Source: Pyricularia pennisetigena
Taxonomy: Eukaryota > Ascomycota > Sordariomycetes > Magnaporthales > Pyriculariaceae
Reading direction: 5' to 3'
DNA length: 64,000 nt
Assembly: GCF_004337985.1 (NCBI RefSeq)
Contig: NC_043742.1
Location: forward strand, 916,176-980,175
Position 1 is the first letter of the stretch. Each line of letters starts with the position of its first letter. The notes under the pieces are model-generated. The model had not been told where the DNA came from. It saw only the letters and a program-made list of their open reading frames with translations, and made no database searches. The position numbers and the translations under genes were made by a program. Below are positions 1 to 10,972 of the stretch, one piece after another.

Positions 1-1401
1 TCGGTTAATAAATGAGTATATTGTAGTTTTTATTTTTTGTGAACAGTCGATAACTTCTCACACCCTTACCAATAAAAAGTCGAAAGATTGCGGAAAGGAT
101 TGCTCGAATGTCTGATTTTCCGTTTAAAACCGAAGCATATTTAAATGAGTTTTATTAAATTAAATTTAAACTAAATAAACAAAACGGGGTATGTTAATTA
201 GTCGAAACTGCATTGTTTCGCGAATAAGATCAAATAAAATTGAAACGGCATGGGGAAACGATAAAACTGCTGGTACAGGAAACGTGAAATCCACTATGTT
301 AACGGGAAAACCCCAAATACTTTCGCCCGGAAAAATGAATAAACGTGTAAGATAACCAAAATCCGGAGCAAAAGTAATATTTTAATACGTTAAATTAACA
401 GGGGGACGGGTAAATTTAAATTCCAATTCGCCAAAAAGTTCCATATCCACGCGTTCGAAAGCGATAATTTTAATTTGAAATAAAAAAATGACATTATTGC
501 AAATATTTTGCTGATAATTGGGCAAATTTTGCAAATAAATATATAAACGTGAATTTTATATTTAAAATCCCTGAAAAACAATGGAAAACACCCAAAAAAC
601 CGGTAAAACAAATTCATTTCGACAATATTAACATAATATGAAAATTTGCCGTTTTCGAAAAATGGATTGGGTTATTCCCCGGCCCGTTCGAGAAAGCAAA
701 CATTCAAATGTAGATTACGAAGGCTTGATATGGTTTTATTATAAGGTTTTATTATGATAATTAAAGTTCAATCAAAAAGGATGGGAAGGTGTACGGTAGC
801 TTTGTTTATTTTATCATCCCCAATACTTACGGTAAAATATGAACGGTACGGGCCCGAATCAATATTAATTTTCCTAAAACGGAAACTGGCAAAATATATA
901 ATTCCGATAAATCTGCAAAGGAGTTATCATCCAGGAAGAAAATCGATATTGCAATAAACCTTATAACCGCCCTTTTTTGGCAAAAAAAAACATTTACCAA
1001 CCCTACTACCCGAGGGTATTTTAAAATATTTTTTACACAATTTGGCCGATAAAATAAATGAATATGTGGAAAACAGCGAAGAAAAAAACGACTAAAACCC
1101 CCTCCACCCCCGAATTTTAACACTATCGTGATTTTTTGCTTTAGGTAATAAATTGGAGATATGGAGCATAAAGTGTTAAAAGGAAATATATCATAATTTT
1201 AACGGGGTCGTATTAAGAATCATGGTAGGGCATTTTGTGGGGAAATGCTTATTTTGGGAAATAATTACGTTTATTTTTACATCATTGTTCTAGTGCCTAA
1301 AACAGAGTTAAAGCTCGGCTGAGATTCGGTGATTTGCGCAGCTCCCCGACACGCATTTTTAGGTACGAATTAGAGCACGATTCCTTATTTCTTTTGTGGA
1401 T
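1..1401. other. AT-rich stretch without a supportable gene
   Basis: Only short open frames without recognisable domains are present on either strand. Base composition is AT-rich and TA-rich, like the RIP-damaged elements further right, so this may be an old repeat, but I found no LTR, TIR or retroelement motif that identifies it. Confidence 0.5.
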
Positions 1402-1797
1402 TGTTGTTCCACTGTTTCAGACCGACCAGGAGAGCCACCGACCGGCAAGGAGAGGATTACATAATGACAAAGTCACGTGGCACCACGGGACCGCTTAAGG
1501 TGATCTCTAGTGATCTGTAGAGATTAGGACCAACGCCAAGGAAAGTGATCTCAAGTGATCCGTAGAGATCAAGAGAGATCACATTTGGGACATAGTTTAT
1601 ATAAGACACGCTCATTACAATGTAGATATACTCTATTCTAGGATTGCTTAGCAGCAATTAGCCTCGTTATACAATCGATCATAACTTCACCCCAGTCATT
1701 CAGAACCCCCAGTTAGCCAGTCAAGTGCTCAGTTGCTTTAACCCACTGTACTTTACCAAGCCACAAGAACAGGTTACCCGATACCTTGATCGTAACA
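1402..1797 (+). repeat. Solo LTR relic related to the Gypsy-G LTR
   Basis: The right half matches the LTRs at 20020, 28150 and 34897: it shares an ATTGCTTAGCAGCAATTAG-type segment, the run ACTTCACCCCAG, and the terminal CCTTGATCGTAACA ending at 1797. The left half shares GACCGACCAGG and CACCGACCGGCA. Unlike the LTRs inside the block it is fairly GC-rich and shows no strong CpA to TpA loss. No internal gag or pol follows. It also holds an internal direct repeat of GTGATCT-type units (about 1498-1582). The left end is uncertain (TGTTG at 1402 or TGTTCC at 1405), and I could not find a matching target duplication. Confidence 0.75.
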
Positions 1798-2691
1798 CTT
1801 TCCTCTTATAATAAGCCCTTTATATTCTTTATTTGCAGTAACATTTGAAGTTTTTGCACGGTAACTAATCTTCCATTTAACTACGTATTCATTCTAACTT
1901 GGCGTCGTTTATTAAAAAAAGATTTTGGTTTGAAAAAGTTAAAAATAAATTATTTTAGAAAATATAACGTCCTTTTAACTGGGAAGATTTGTTTCATTTG
2001 CCGTCATGATAAAGTAGAAAGAGACAGATAAAATAGTACAATGCGAAACGAACGAAAGGTTTTAATTGCTTTTTCGCAGCTAGGGTAAGTATAATGCGGG
2101 AAATAATTAAATTGTCAGCAATTATGGACGAAGATGCTAATTTGAAAAAAACGAGAGGAAGGAAATGAAACTTTTAGATTTAACGCAACGGGAGTACAAA
2201 TATCCCCTTTGTAGTCGCTGGTGAAACAGGGGCCAGGGCTTGGTAATTCCAAATTGTAAATATTAATAGCAACTATATTTAGCCGTGGTATATAAAGCAT
2301 TGAATCTTATACTGATTTAACATGCATGGAGTTGAATAGAAATAGAAAAGGATCTTCGGACCCTTGGCGCATTATAATGAAATTTTAACCAGTACTCTAT
2401 ATATATTATTGCAAAAGATATAGCCCACTTGTAAAACCCTATTAATAATAATTTATTGATAAAACCATTCGTAGCATAAAAATTAAGACAACTCCATTCA
2501 TAAAAGGTCCAAGTACTTCCAGTAGGTGGTTGCCAACTCTTAAAAAAGAAACTTTCATCTACATGCGAATTTACATTGTTTTGGAACCCATATCCAACCA
2601 ATTACCCTTTTACATTTACACAATCAATTATAGTTAAAGTCGTTTTGTTAAGTCCTATTTCAAAAGAAGTTAGTGGCAAATCTAACGCAAA
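1798..2691. other. Intergenic region upstream of the AKAP7-like gene
   Basis: About 0.9 kb without a supportable gene. It should hold the promoter and 5' UTR of the gene starting at 2692, but no clear TATA box or other element could be assigned. A 94-codon minus-strand open frame (2317-2601) has no recognisable domain. Confidence 0.5.
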
Positions 2692-3309
2692 ATGAAGCCT
2701 ACCCACTTTCTTTGTATTCCGCTCGTTACAACCACTTCGCAGCCTCAGTTGATGAAGAGTTTATTTGCTTTTAAGGCAGATGTCACTAGTTTCAACTCTT
2801 TCAAAATCCCAACAGCCGCAGTGCGTCCCCTTAGCACGATTCACATTACCTTAGGAGTAATGACCTTGCTTGGAGATGAGCGCCTCAGTAAAGCAGTGGA
2901 GGTGCTTAATAGTGTTAAGCCTCTCTTGCCCAAAAGCCGACCAAAGATATCGTTGCAGGGCCTAGGAACTTTCAAAACCACCGACATTCGCCACGCAGAC
3001 ATTCTTTTCGCACATCCAACATGCCGCAATTACAATTTCGAAGCTCTCTGTCACCAGATTAGGGACATTTTTGAAAACGCCGATCTTATAAGCAAAGATG
3101 GTTTGGGCTTATCTTTGCACGCAACTATTATTAATGCCAGAAAAACTCCCAGCAAAGGTATTGATGCTGTGGATATTGTTAAAAAGTATAGGGATTATAT
3201 ATGGATGGATAGTATTCCTATCGAAAAAATTGGAATTTGCCGTATGGGCGCAGAGAAAAAGGGTCCGGATGATGAGGAATATCCGATTGTGGCGTCAATT
3301 GACTTTTAG
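2692..3309 (+). CDS. AKAP7-like 2H phosphoesterase (2'-5' RNA ligase-like) protein
   Basis: This 205-residue protein has the layout of the AKAP7/2'-5' RNA ligase-like domain (Pfam AKAP7_NLS), a branch of the 2H phosphoesterase superfamily. The two catalytic HxT signatures are visible: H51-I-T53 in STIHITLG and H143-A-T145 in LSLHATI. The start THFLCIPL (residues 4-11) and the end, with EKIGICRMGA and a final beta strand IVASIDF, also fit. The domain fills the whole protein, so it appears complete and intronless. Family members bind or hydrolyse 2',3'-cyclic or 2'-5' phosphodiester substrates; the physiological substrate in fungi is unknown and I do not assign one. The first ATG is taken because the domain starts directly after it. 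There are no premature stops and codon use is more GC-rich than in the surrounding repeats, so the gene has escaped RIP. Confidence 0.87.
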   Translation: MKPTHFLCIPLVTTTSQPQLMKSLFAFKADVTSFNSFKIPTAAVRPLSTIHITLGVMTLLGDERLSKAVEVLNSVKPLLPKSRPKISLQGLGTFKTTDIRHADILFAHPTCRNYNFEALCHQIRDIFENADLISKDGLGLSLHATIINARKTPSKGIDAVDIVKKYRDYIWMDSIPIEKIGICRMGAEKKGPDDEEYPIVASIDF

Positions 3310-3378
3310 GATTTTTCCAAATCTTAGCTTGGGTTAAAGTTTGTGTATTAAAATTGTTGCAAGTCAGCCACCCAGCTG
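3310..3378 (+). other. 3' flank of the AKAP7-like gene up to MULE-1
   Basis: A 69-bp stretch between the stop codon and the first base of the MULE-1 terminus. It probably belongs to the 3' UTR or terminator region of the gene. No polyadenylation signal could be fixed. Confidence 0.4.
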
Positions 3379-3530
3379 TAGTCTCAGGGCTCATCCCTGA
3401 AGCCCAGAGCTCCACAATTGAGCGTGGGTCAATTGCGGCTTTGCACTGTACCTGTGGGTCCATCCAAAAAACGCTCTGGTTCAGGTCTGAGGACAACTTG
3501 TCGATTTTCGCCGTTTATGGCGGTATTTTC

Positions 3531-5372
3531 TAGTCTCAGGGCTCATCCCTGAAGCCCAGAGCTCCACAATTGAGCGTGGGTCGATTGCGGCTTTGCACTG
3601 TACCTGTGGGTCCATCCAAAAAACGCTCTGGTTCAGGTCTGAGGATAACTTGTCGATTTTCGCCGTTTATGGCGGTATTTTTGGCCTTTTTGCGACCGAC
3701 ACTCCTTTATTATTCCATAACTACGCAAAATATCGAAAAAAGAAAATATCGTTGAAAATAGGAATTGTTAGGCCTTTTTTATAAATCCAAAACTTTTTGC
3801 ACCCGGTACGCCAATTAAAAGTTGGATATAACCCGCCCTTAATCCGTTCATGGCGGTACTGTTTTTTCGATTTTTTTTTCGATTTTCGATTTTTTTTAAT
3901 ATTATTTTTAATTCTTGACCAAATTTTATACTTTTTGCACGTGGAGGGTCGTATATATGTATATATCGTTATACTCAATTTTGGTGTATATACTAAATTA
4001 TATAAGCAGTTAAATAGGCGGATAGGCAAAGTATATACTTTTTTGTATATAATTTACAAACGAAATTCGTTTATATTTTTACCAATTTTAACGATAATGA
4101 AACCAAAACTTCAGAGATTCGATTACGTATATAGACAAACGTTCAAGTCCAATCGTATTTACAATATCGGCTTTAAAAACTGTTTAATAAAAACAAATGG
4201 TAAATGTGTATTTTATAAATCTTTTTGCTTTATTTAATTAATTCTATATTATTTTTGTTTTGCAGCAAAATTCTGTGGTTTTTGCGCGTGGGGGGTGGCA
4301 TATATATACTTAATATAATATCACATTTTCGTACGTATACCTAGTTATATAAGCCCTTAAATATGCGGACAAGTAAGGTATATCCAATTTTATATATATT
4401 TTACCATCGAAATGCTTTTACATTTTTACCAATTCTAACATTAATAGAGCCAAAATTTGAGTAAGTGGACTATATATATGTATAAACGTAAACGTAGAAC
4501 CCGATTTGCAATACCGGCCCTTCTTATATTTTTATATAAAAAAATGCTAAATTTGTGTTTTTTTTGTATTTTTTGCTTTATTTAATTGAATAAAATTTAT
4601 AGAAAAAAAACTTATATAAAATTTACTAGCAAATCAATTAAAGAATATATAAAGTGAGAATATTTTCATTTTACCAATATTTGCGTAAATTATTTAATTT
4701 CTTAACAAATTGTTAGTTTATATAAGAATATTAATAAAACTTTTGTTTCAATCGATAATTGCATGCACTTTGCAATATTAGGTTTACTAAGGTATAAAGG
4801 CTGTAAACTTAATTAAAATAATTATTGCATACCATTATTTAAAACAAAAATTAAATATAATAAAAAATTACAGATTTTATTTAATATTTTAATATCTTTC
4901 CAAATACAGTAGCTATAAAGACGCGGCCGGCACGCAAATATTCAGCAAACTCCAATAAATTTAACGCAAATTACTATATATTTTTATAATTTTTGTTTAT
5001 TTTTTTATACGAATATTTAATTGCATACTATGGGTACACTATTTTCTTTTACCATTATAATGCGAATATATTGCATTTACCCGCTATAAACGGCAGAATA
5101 CCACAAATTATCCTTATATTAATAAAATAATTATAAACGATATCGTAATATTAAATATATTATTAAGAATACCGTTATAAACGGCGAAATGCGACAAATT
5201 ATCGTTGGTGGTACCGCCATAAACGGCGAAATGCGATAAGATGTCCTCAAACTAGAACGAGCGCGATCTTTTCGGCCAATGTAATTGGTCGAAAAGCCAT
5301 GTGGCTGAAAGGTACATGGAGCGATCGGTCCCCACTGCGAAGCAGGGGGGTCTAGTCTGAGCACTGAGACTA
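3531..5372 (+). mobile_element. MULE-2: intact 1842-bp non-autonomous TIR transposon
   Basis: The element starts TAGTCTCAGGGCTC and ends GCACTGAGACTA. It is flanked by an exact 9-bp target duplication, GGTATTTTC (3522-3530 and 5373-5381), which falls inside MULE-1. The ends also share a subterminal inverted segment: TTGTCGATTTTCGCCGTTTA on the left, and its counterpart in the right-end reverse complement. There is no open reading frame of note. Nine-base duplications with TIRs are typical of Mutator-like elements, known in fungi as Hop-like; the class is inferred because no transposase is present. Confidence 0.9.
3931..4610 (+). repeat. Direct repeat of about 347 bp inside the MULE-like element
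   Basis: Two diverged tandem modules begin with TTTTTGCACGTGGAGGG (about 3931) and TTTTTGCGCGTGGGGGGTG (about 4278). Both then run through a shared series: TATATAAGC...TTAAATA, GCGGA-AGG, TTTTACCAATTTTAAC, AAAATGCTAAAT-like and TTTGCTTTATTTAATT. The same pair is present in every full MULE copy, so the duplication predates amplification of the family. Confidence 0.7.
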
Positions 5373-7078
5373 GGTATTTTCGGCACTTTTGCGACCGAAA
5401 CTTCGACATTATTCCACAATTACGCAAATTACTGAACAAAAAATCGTTGAAAATAGAAATTGGTAGGCCTATTTTATGGATCCAAAATCTTTTACATACA
5501 GTTCGTTAATTAAAAGTTGAATACCACCTGCCTTTAATCCGTTTATGGCGGTATTGCTTTTTCGATTTTTTTTCGATTTTCGATTTGTTTCAATATTATT
5601 TTTGATATTTAACCAAATTCTATAATTTCTGCGCGTGGAGGGTCGTATATATATCTATATATCTGTATATCTATATATATACTATTCTATTAAATTTCGG
5701 TGTATATACCGCACTATATAAGCAGTTAAATAAGCGGACAGGTAAAGTGTATATAGTTTTGTATATAATTTACAATCGAAACTCATTTATATTTTTACCA
5801 ATTTCAACGATCATGGGACAAGAATTGCGCGGACTGGACTACGTGTATAAAAAAGCGTTCCCATTGAATTCAATTTATGATGTTGGCTTTATAGATCCTT
5901 TTATGTAAAAAATGCTAAATATGTATTTTTTATTTATTTCTGCTTTAGTTAATCAATTTTACATTAATTTGGTTTTGGCGCCAAATTCTATGAGTTTAGC
6001 ACTTAGGGGGTGGTGCTTATACATATAATATAATATTACAGTTTGGTAGATATATCCAATAATACAAGCCGTTAAATAAGCGGATAGGTAAAGTGTATAT
6101 AATTTTGTATATAACTTACAATTGGAACGCTTTTATACCTTTACCAATTTTCATAAGAACAAAACAAGTTTTCATGTGTAGGATGAAATGGATAAACATA
6201 CGTCAACGTAAAATCCAATTTATAATACCCGCTTAGATTATTCTTTTGTGTACAAAATGCTAAATTTATGTCATTTTTTCTATTTTTTGCTTTATTTAAT
6301 TGAATGAAATTTATAAGAAACAGCTCTAAAGACATTTATACATAGATCTAACAAGGATAGATATACTATAACTTCTTTTAATTTTGCCAATATTTGCGGA
6401 AATTATTTATTTTTGAAAAAATTATTAAACAATATAAAAACATTAATAAAACTGTTGTTTTAAAAGCTAACTGCGTGCAGTTTGCAGCTCTGGGTCCGCT
6501 GAGCTATAAATATTATAGCCCACTTCAATGTCAGTATAATATACCATTATTCAAAATAATAATTAAGTATAATGAAAGATTAAAAATTTTACTAAATACT
6601 TAAATTTCTTTCCAAATACATTGGCTTCAAAAACACAGCTTTCAGTGAAAAAGTCAACAAACTCCAATCAATCTAACGCGGGTTGTTTTATATTTTTATA
6701 ATTTTTATTTAATTCTTTATTCGAATATTCAATTCCGTACTATAGTTATCCCAGTTCTTTTTGCTATTGTAGTTCGAATACAATATATATATATATATAC
6801 TATAAACGGCAAAATGCAACAAATTGTTTTTGAATAAACGAAAGGGTAATTAGCGATATTATGATGTTAAATATATCATTCATAATACCGCTATAAACAG
6901 CGAAATGCGACCAAATATCGCTGGTGGTACCGCCATGAACGGCGAAATGCGACAAGTTGTCCTAAGACTAGAACGAGCGCGATCTTTTCGGCCGATGCCA
7001 TTGGTCGAAAAGCCATGTGGCTGAAAGGTACATGGAGCTCTCGGACCTCGCAGGGATCTAGTCTGAGCACTGAGATTA

Positions 7079-8357
7079 TAATAAACGGTATATTAATTTC
7101 GTAAAATAAAATGAATAAAAAAACTATATTGCAAAATTAATACGTGCAAAAAATACGCTGAATCCTATCCCAAATATAATAAAAGCGCACGATCTAGGGA
7201 AAAGTATTTGGATTATACCCGGAAGTAAATTAACATACGAAGTTTATATTTACCCACAATTCTTTTATTATGGAAAAAAGAGCGAAAGCCAACGTACGAT
7301 AAATTAAAAACCACGAATACCAAAATACGAAATATTACACGTGCGACTAATAATAAACGAATTTATAAACCTGATAATAGTAAAACGTTTCATTGAAATA
7401 TGAGAAATCCCGGATAATCATATAGGAAAACCGTATAATATATTTCTGGATAAAATTGAGATTTTCGTTTAAACGTGCGATAAAAAAGGATTATAACTCA
7501 CCAGTACCACGTCATTTTCCCTAAAACTTTAACGGACCGCGCGCCCGACTTTTGGACCAATTTTTCCTAATTAAATATGCGATGGGACGAAATTTATAAT
7601 GGATTGGATAGGTATTGTAAGATTAAATGAAATTATATACAATAATATATAGATTGGATCATTACTACGTTCGCAAGTATAAAGTAGCAAAACGTAACCA
7701 AAAATAATTAGCAAATATTGGCATTACTGTGGAAGAAATTTAGGTTCATATAACGAATATTGGGTAATTAATATTAAAAGAAACGCCAATTGTATATTGC
7801 AATTGTACGAGTATACCAAAAAGTGCCGGAATTCGAAAACGCATTAATAATATAAAAAAGGACGTACGAGGCGCTGTTTTTGAATTTGCGTACGTTATTT
7901 TAAATAAAACAGAATCGAACAGGTAAATACTACCTATGAGATAAAAGGCCGTATAATACCAATTTTACAAATGCGCGATATTAGCGCAATTAACAAAAAC
8001 CGAAAATGAGCGCGTACGTACCGGAATATGGGCAAAACGGGATATATAAACAATGCGCGAAAACACCAAGCCCAAAAATTAACTTTCTCACGACATAAAA
8101 TAGAAATAAATACCAGGATAAAAACGCAAATATATATTTCATACATGAAAAAGAAAATTGTAAATTTTAGAAATATATTAAATAGGAAAGGGAAAACGTA
8201 CGTTAAAAATATTACCAAACGTGCGAAATATTGGGCAAAAAATACGAAAACTTTAACCAATTTTTAACAAATTGGCAGGTAAATAGACCGAAACCGCGCG
8301 AAAATACAAATGAGGTTAGCGACGAAAACGAAAACGAAAATAACAAATACCATTTCG
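7079..8357. other. RIP-degraded retroelement-like filler left of MULE-3
   Basis: About 1.3 kb of AT-rich, TA-rich sequence with only short shadows of reading frames. It lies next to the integrase relic at 10182-10447 across MULE-3, so it may be the rest of the same old retroelement, but no domain could be read with confidence. A GCACGATCTAGGGAAA motif near 7188 resembles one at about 10253 in the integrase relic. Confidence 0.4.
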
Positions 8358-10181
8358 TAGTCTCAGGGCTCATCCCTGAAGCCCAAAGCTCCACAATTAA
8401 TCCACTTCGTTCGCTTCGCTCCACTTCGTGGCTTAATTGCGGCTTTGCAATGTACCTGTGGGTCCATCCAAAGAACGCTTTAGTTCAGGTCTGAGGACAA
8501 TTTGTCGATTTTCGCCGTTCATGGCGGTATTTTTGGCCTTTTTTTAACCGAAACTCCTTTATCATTCCACAACTATACATAATATTGAAAAAATAAAATA
8601 TCGTTGAAAATAGCGTTTAATACCGCTATTAGCAGCAATTCGATTTATTCTCTTATTTGTCAAAATGGCCGAATTCGATACCACCTGCCCTTAATCCGTT
8701 TATGGCGGTACTGTTTTTTCGATTTTGTTTTCGATTTTCGATTTTTTTTGATATTATTTTTAATTTTTGACCAAATTTTATAATTTTTGCACGTGGAGGG
8801 TCGTTTATAATTATAAGTCGTTATACCAAGTTTTGGTGCATATACCAAAGTATATAAACAGTTAAATAAACGGATAGGGAAAGTATATACTTTTTTATAT
8901 ATAATTTACAATCGAAATTCGTTTATATTTTTACCAATTTTAACGATAATAAAACCAAAACTTTAGAGATTCGATTACGTATATAAACAAGCGTCCAAAT
9001 CCCGTTTCACTTATAATATCGGTTTTAAAAACTGTTTTATAAAAAGAAATGCTAAATGTGTATTTTATAAGTTTTTTCGCTTTATTGAATCAATTTTATA
9101 TTATGTTTGTTTTGCAGCCAAATTTCGTGGTTTTTGCACATGGGGGGTGGTTTATAAATATTTAATATAATATCACATCTTTGTACATATATCTAATTAT
9201 ATAAGCCGTGATATTTGCGGATAGGTAAAATATATCCAATTTTATATATATTTTGCAATCGAAATGCTTTTACATTTTTACCAATTTTAACATTAATAAA
9301 ACCAAAATTTGAAAAAGTGGATAATGTCTTTAAGCAAACGTCAACGTAAAGCCCGATTTACAATTCCGGCCGTTTTTGTTTTTTTATATAAAAAAATGCT
9401 GAATATGTATTATTTCTATATTTATTGCTTTATTTAATTAAATAAAATTTATAAAAAGAAAGTACAATGAGGTTTTTGAATAAATTGATAAGGAAATGCC
9501 TGAATTAAACTTTCTTTCAATTTTACCAATATTTGCGTAAATTATTCAGGTTTTTAACAAAATGTTAATTAATATAAAAATATTAATAAAACTTTTGTTT
9601 CAATCGACAATTGCATGCACTTTGCAGTAATAGGTCTGCTAGGTTATCAATACTGTAATTAAAACTAAAGTTAATATTATATACTATTATTCAAAAAAAA
9701 ATTAAATATAATAAAAAAGTGCAAATTTTACTCAATATTTTAATATCTTTTCGTATACAGCGGTTATAAAAACGCGGCCGGCACTTAAGTATTTAACAAA
9801 CTCCAATAAATCTAACGCAAGTTACTATATATTTTTATAATTTCTATTTAATTTTTTATACGAATATTCAATTGCATACTATAGGTACACTATTTTCTTT
9901 TGTGATTATAATGCGAATATTTTGTATTTACCCGCTATAACCGGCAGAATACCACAAATTATCCTTATATTAATAAAATAATTATTAGCGATATCGCAAT
10001 ATTAGGTATATTATTAATAATACCGTTATAAACGGCGAAATGCGACAAGATGTCCTCAAATTAGAGCGAGCGCGATCTTTTCGGCCAATATAATTGGTCG
10101 AAAAACCATGGGGCGGAAAGGTACATGGAACGCTCGGTCCCCACTGCGAAGCAGGGGGGTCTAGTCTGAGCACTGAGACTA
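8358..10181 (+). mobile_element. MULE-3: non-autonomous TIR transposon, 1824 bp
   Basis: Full-length copy with the TAGTCTCAGGGCTC start and GCACTGAGACTA end. It belongs to the variant subfamily whose left TIR carries a CCACTTCG...CGTGG hairpin loop between the AATT palindrome arms. The flanks (ACCATTTCG and CGCAAACAG) do not form a 9-bp duplication, so one flank may have been rearranged. The interior is AT-rich with the usual two modules and no coding capacity. Confidence 0.85.
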
Positions 10182-10463
10182 CGCAAACAGCTTGAAACGT
10201 ATTATACAGGATTTGGATGTATATTTATTTAGGTCCACCGGATATTATAACGCACGATCTAGGAAAGAATTCCGCGTTAGAGGAATTTAATAGCAACGTA
10301 AAAATAGTGGGAATTACGTGCAAAGGAATGCCTATAAAGGTTTATTGGGTGTTAAGGAAAGTAAAACGCGCGTACACCCCGTCAAAATGTGCGTATAATA
10401 TGCTTTCCCAGGATTTAACAACTAATACGGATAAACAATTATCCTAAAACAAATAATTAAAAC
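10182..10463 (+). pseudogene. Retroelement integrase core relic
   Basis: The open frame 10217-10447 gives YLGPPDIITHDLGKN followed by EFNSNVKIVGIT, then WVLRKVKRAYTPSKCAYNML. This resembles the second half of a retroviral-type integrase core as found in fungal LTR elements: GPPD, a D in a DxGxxF context, then a KVER-like glutamate region, here KVKR. The expected Glu is Lys, which fits a G to A RIP change. Flanking sequence is too damaged to follow. MULE-3 borders it on the left and a Copia-A LTR fragment begins at 10464. Confidence 0.6.
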
Positions 10464-10652
10464 TGTTAATAATATGGGTTGCTAACAGGGGTTTCGGCAT
10501 TAGCCTGGGTGCGGCGTGGTGCCAGGTGGGCTATAAAAGCCTGGAATTACCGAGCTTAAATGCACTAAATGCACTAAAATTGGCCCACTAATTTTGGGAT
10601 CAATAACTTTAAATAATTGGTGAGGGAAACTTTGCTTTATACCCCTTATATA
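10464..10652. repeat. Copia-A LTR fragment i
   Basis: Begins TGTTAATAATATGGGTTGCT and follows the Copia-A LTR for about 190 bp, to the CCCCTTATATA region, where a second LTR copy starts. The remaining LTR sequence is missing, so it is a truncated relic. It is less RIP-damaged than the elements further right. Confidence 0.75.
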
Positions 10653-10972
10653 TGATAATAATATGGGATGCTAACAGGGGCTTAGGCTTTAGCCTAGGTG
10701 CGGCGTGGTACTGGTTGCGATATAAGGCCTGTAATTACAGGGCTTAAATGCACTAAATTAATTCACTAATTTTGGCATTAATAGCTTAAATTCATTGGTG
10801 GGGGAAACTTTGCTTTATTTCCCTTATATACCCTCCGACATCGAAGCGGGGGTCCGCGCGCCAGAAAGGGTTCCGGTACCGCACACGATTTTCCGAAAAA
10901 TTATTTTGTATAGGTTTTTGAAAAAACACCCTAATCGCAATATAAATCATTTCTGGGTTCGCACTAATTTGC
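10653..10972. repeat. Copia-A LTR fragment ii
   Basis: Starts TGATAATAATATGGGATGCT and can be followed to TTCTGGGTTCGCACTAATTTGC, where MULE-4 is inserted. The rest of the LTR is not found on the other side of MULE-4, because MULE-4 is itself cut by Copia-A copy 1. Confidence 0.75.

Larger units (their letters stand above)
3379..7078 (+). mobile_element. MULE-1: non-autonomous TIR transposon, split by MULE-2
   Basis: The left part (3379-3530) begins with TAGTCTCAGGGCTCATCCCT. The right part (5382-7078) ends with CTGAGATTA, a one-base variant of the CTGAGACTA end seen in other copies. Between them lies a complete second copy (3531-5372) flanked by a 9-bp duplication, so MULE-1 is about 1.85 kb without it. 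The interior is AT-rich and encodes nothing recognisable. The 9 bp left of 3379 (ACCCAGCTG) do not match the 9 bp right of 7078, so either a rearrangement has happened or RIP has erased the match. Mutator-like membership is inferred from the duplication length of the family and the TIRs. Confidence 0.82.

Noticed and set aside
827..1123. 98-codon minus-strand and overlapping plus-strand frames
   Set aside because: No recognisable motif on either strand and no conserved counterpart elsewhere in the window.
2317..2601. 94-codon minus-strand frame upstream of the AKAP7-like gene
   Set aside because: No domain, signal peptide or neighbour support; chance length in AT-rich DNA.
3370..7087. 9-bp target duplication for MULE-1
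   Set aside because: ACCCAGCTG on the left and TAATAAACG on the right differ by more than transitions.
8358..10181. 9-bp target duplication for MULE-3
   Set aside because: Flanking ACCATTTCG and CGCAAACAG do not match even allowing RIP transitions.
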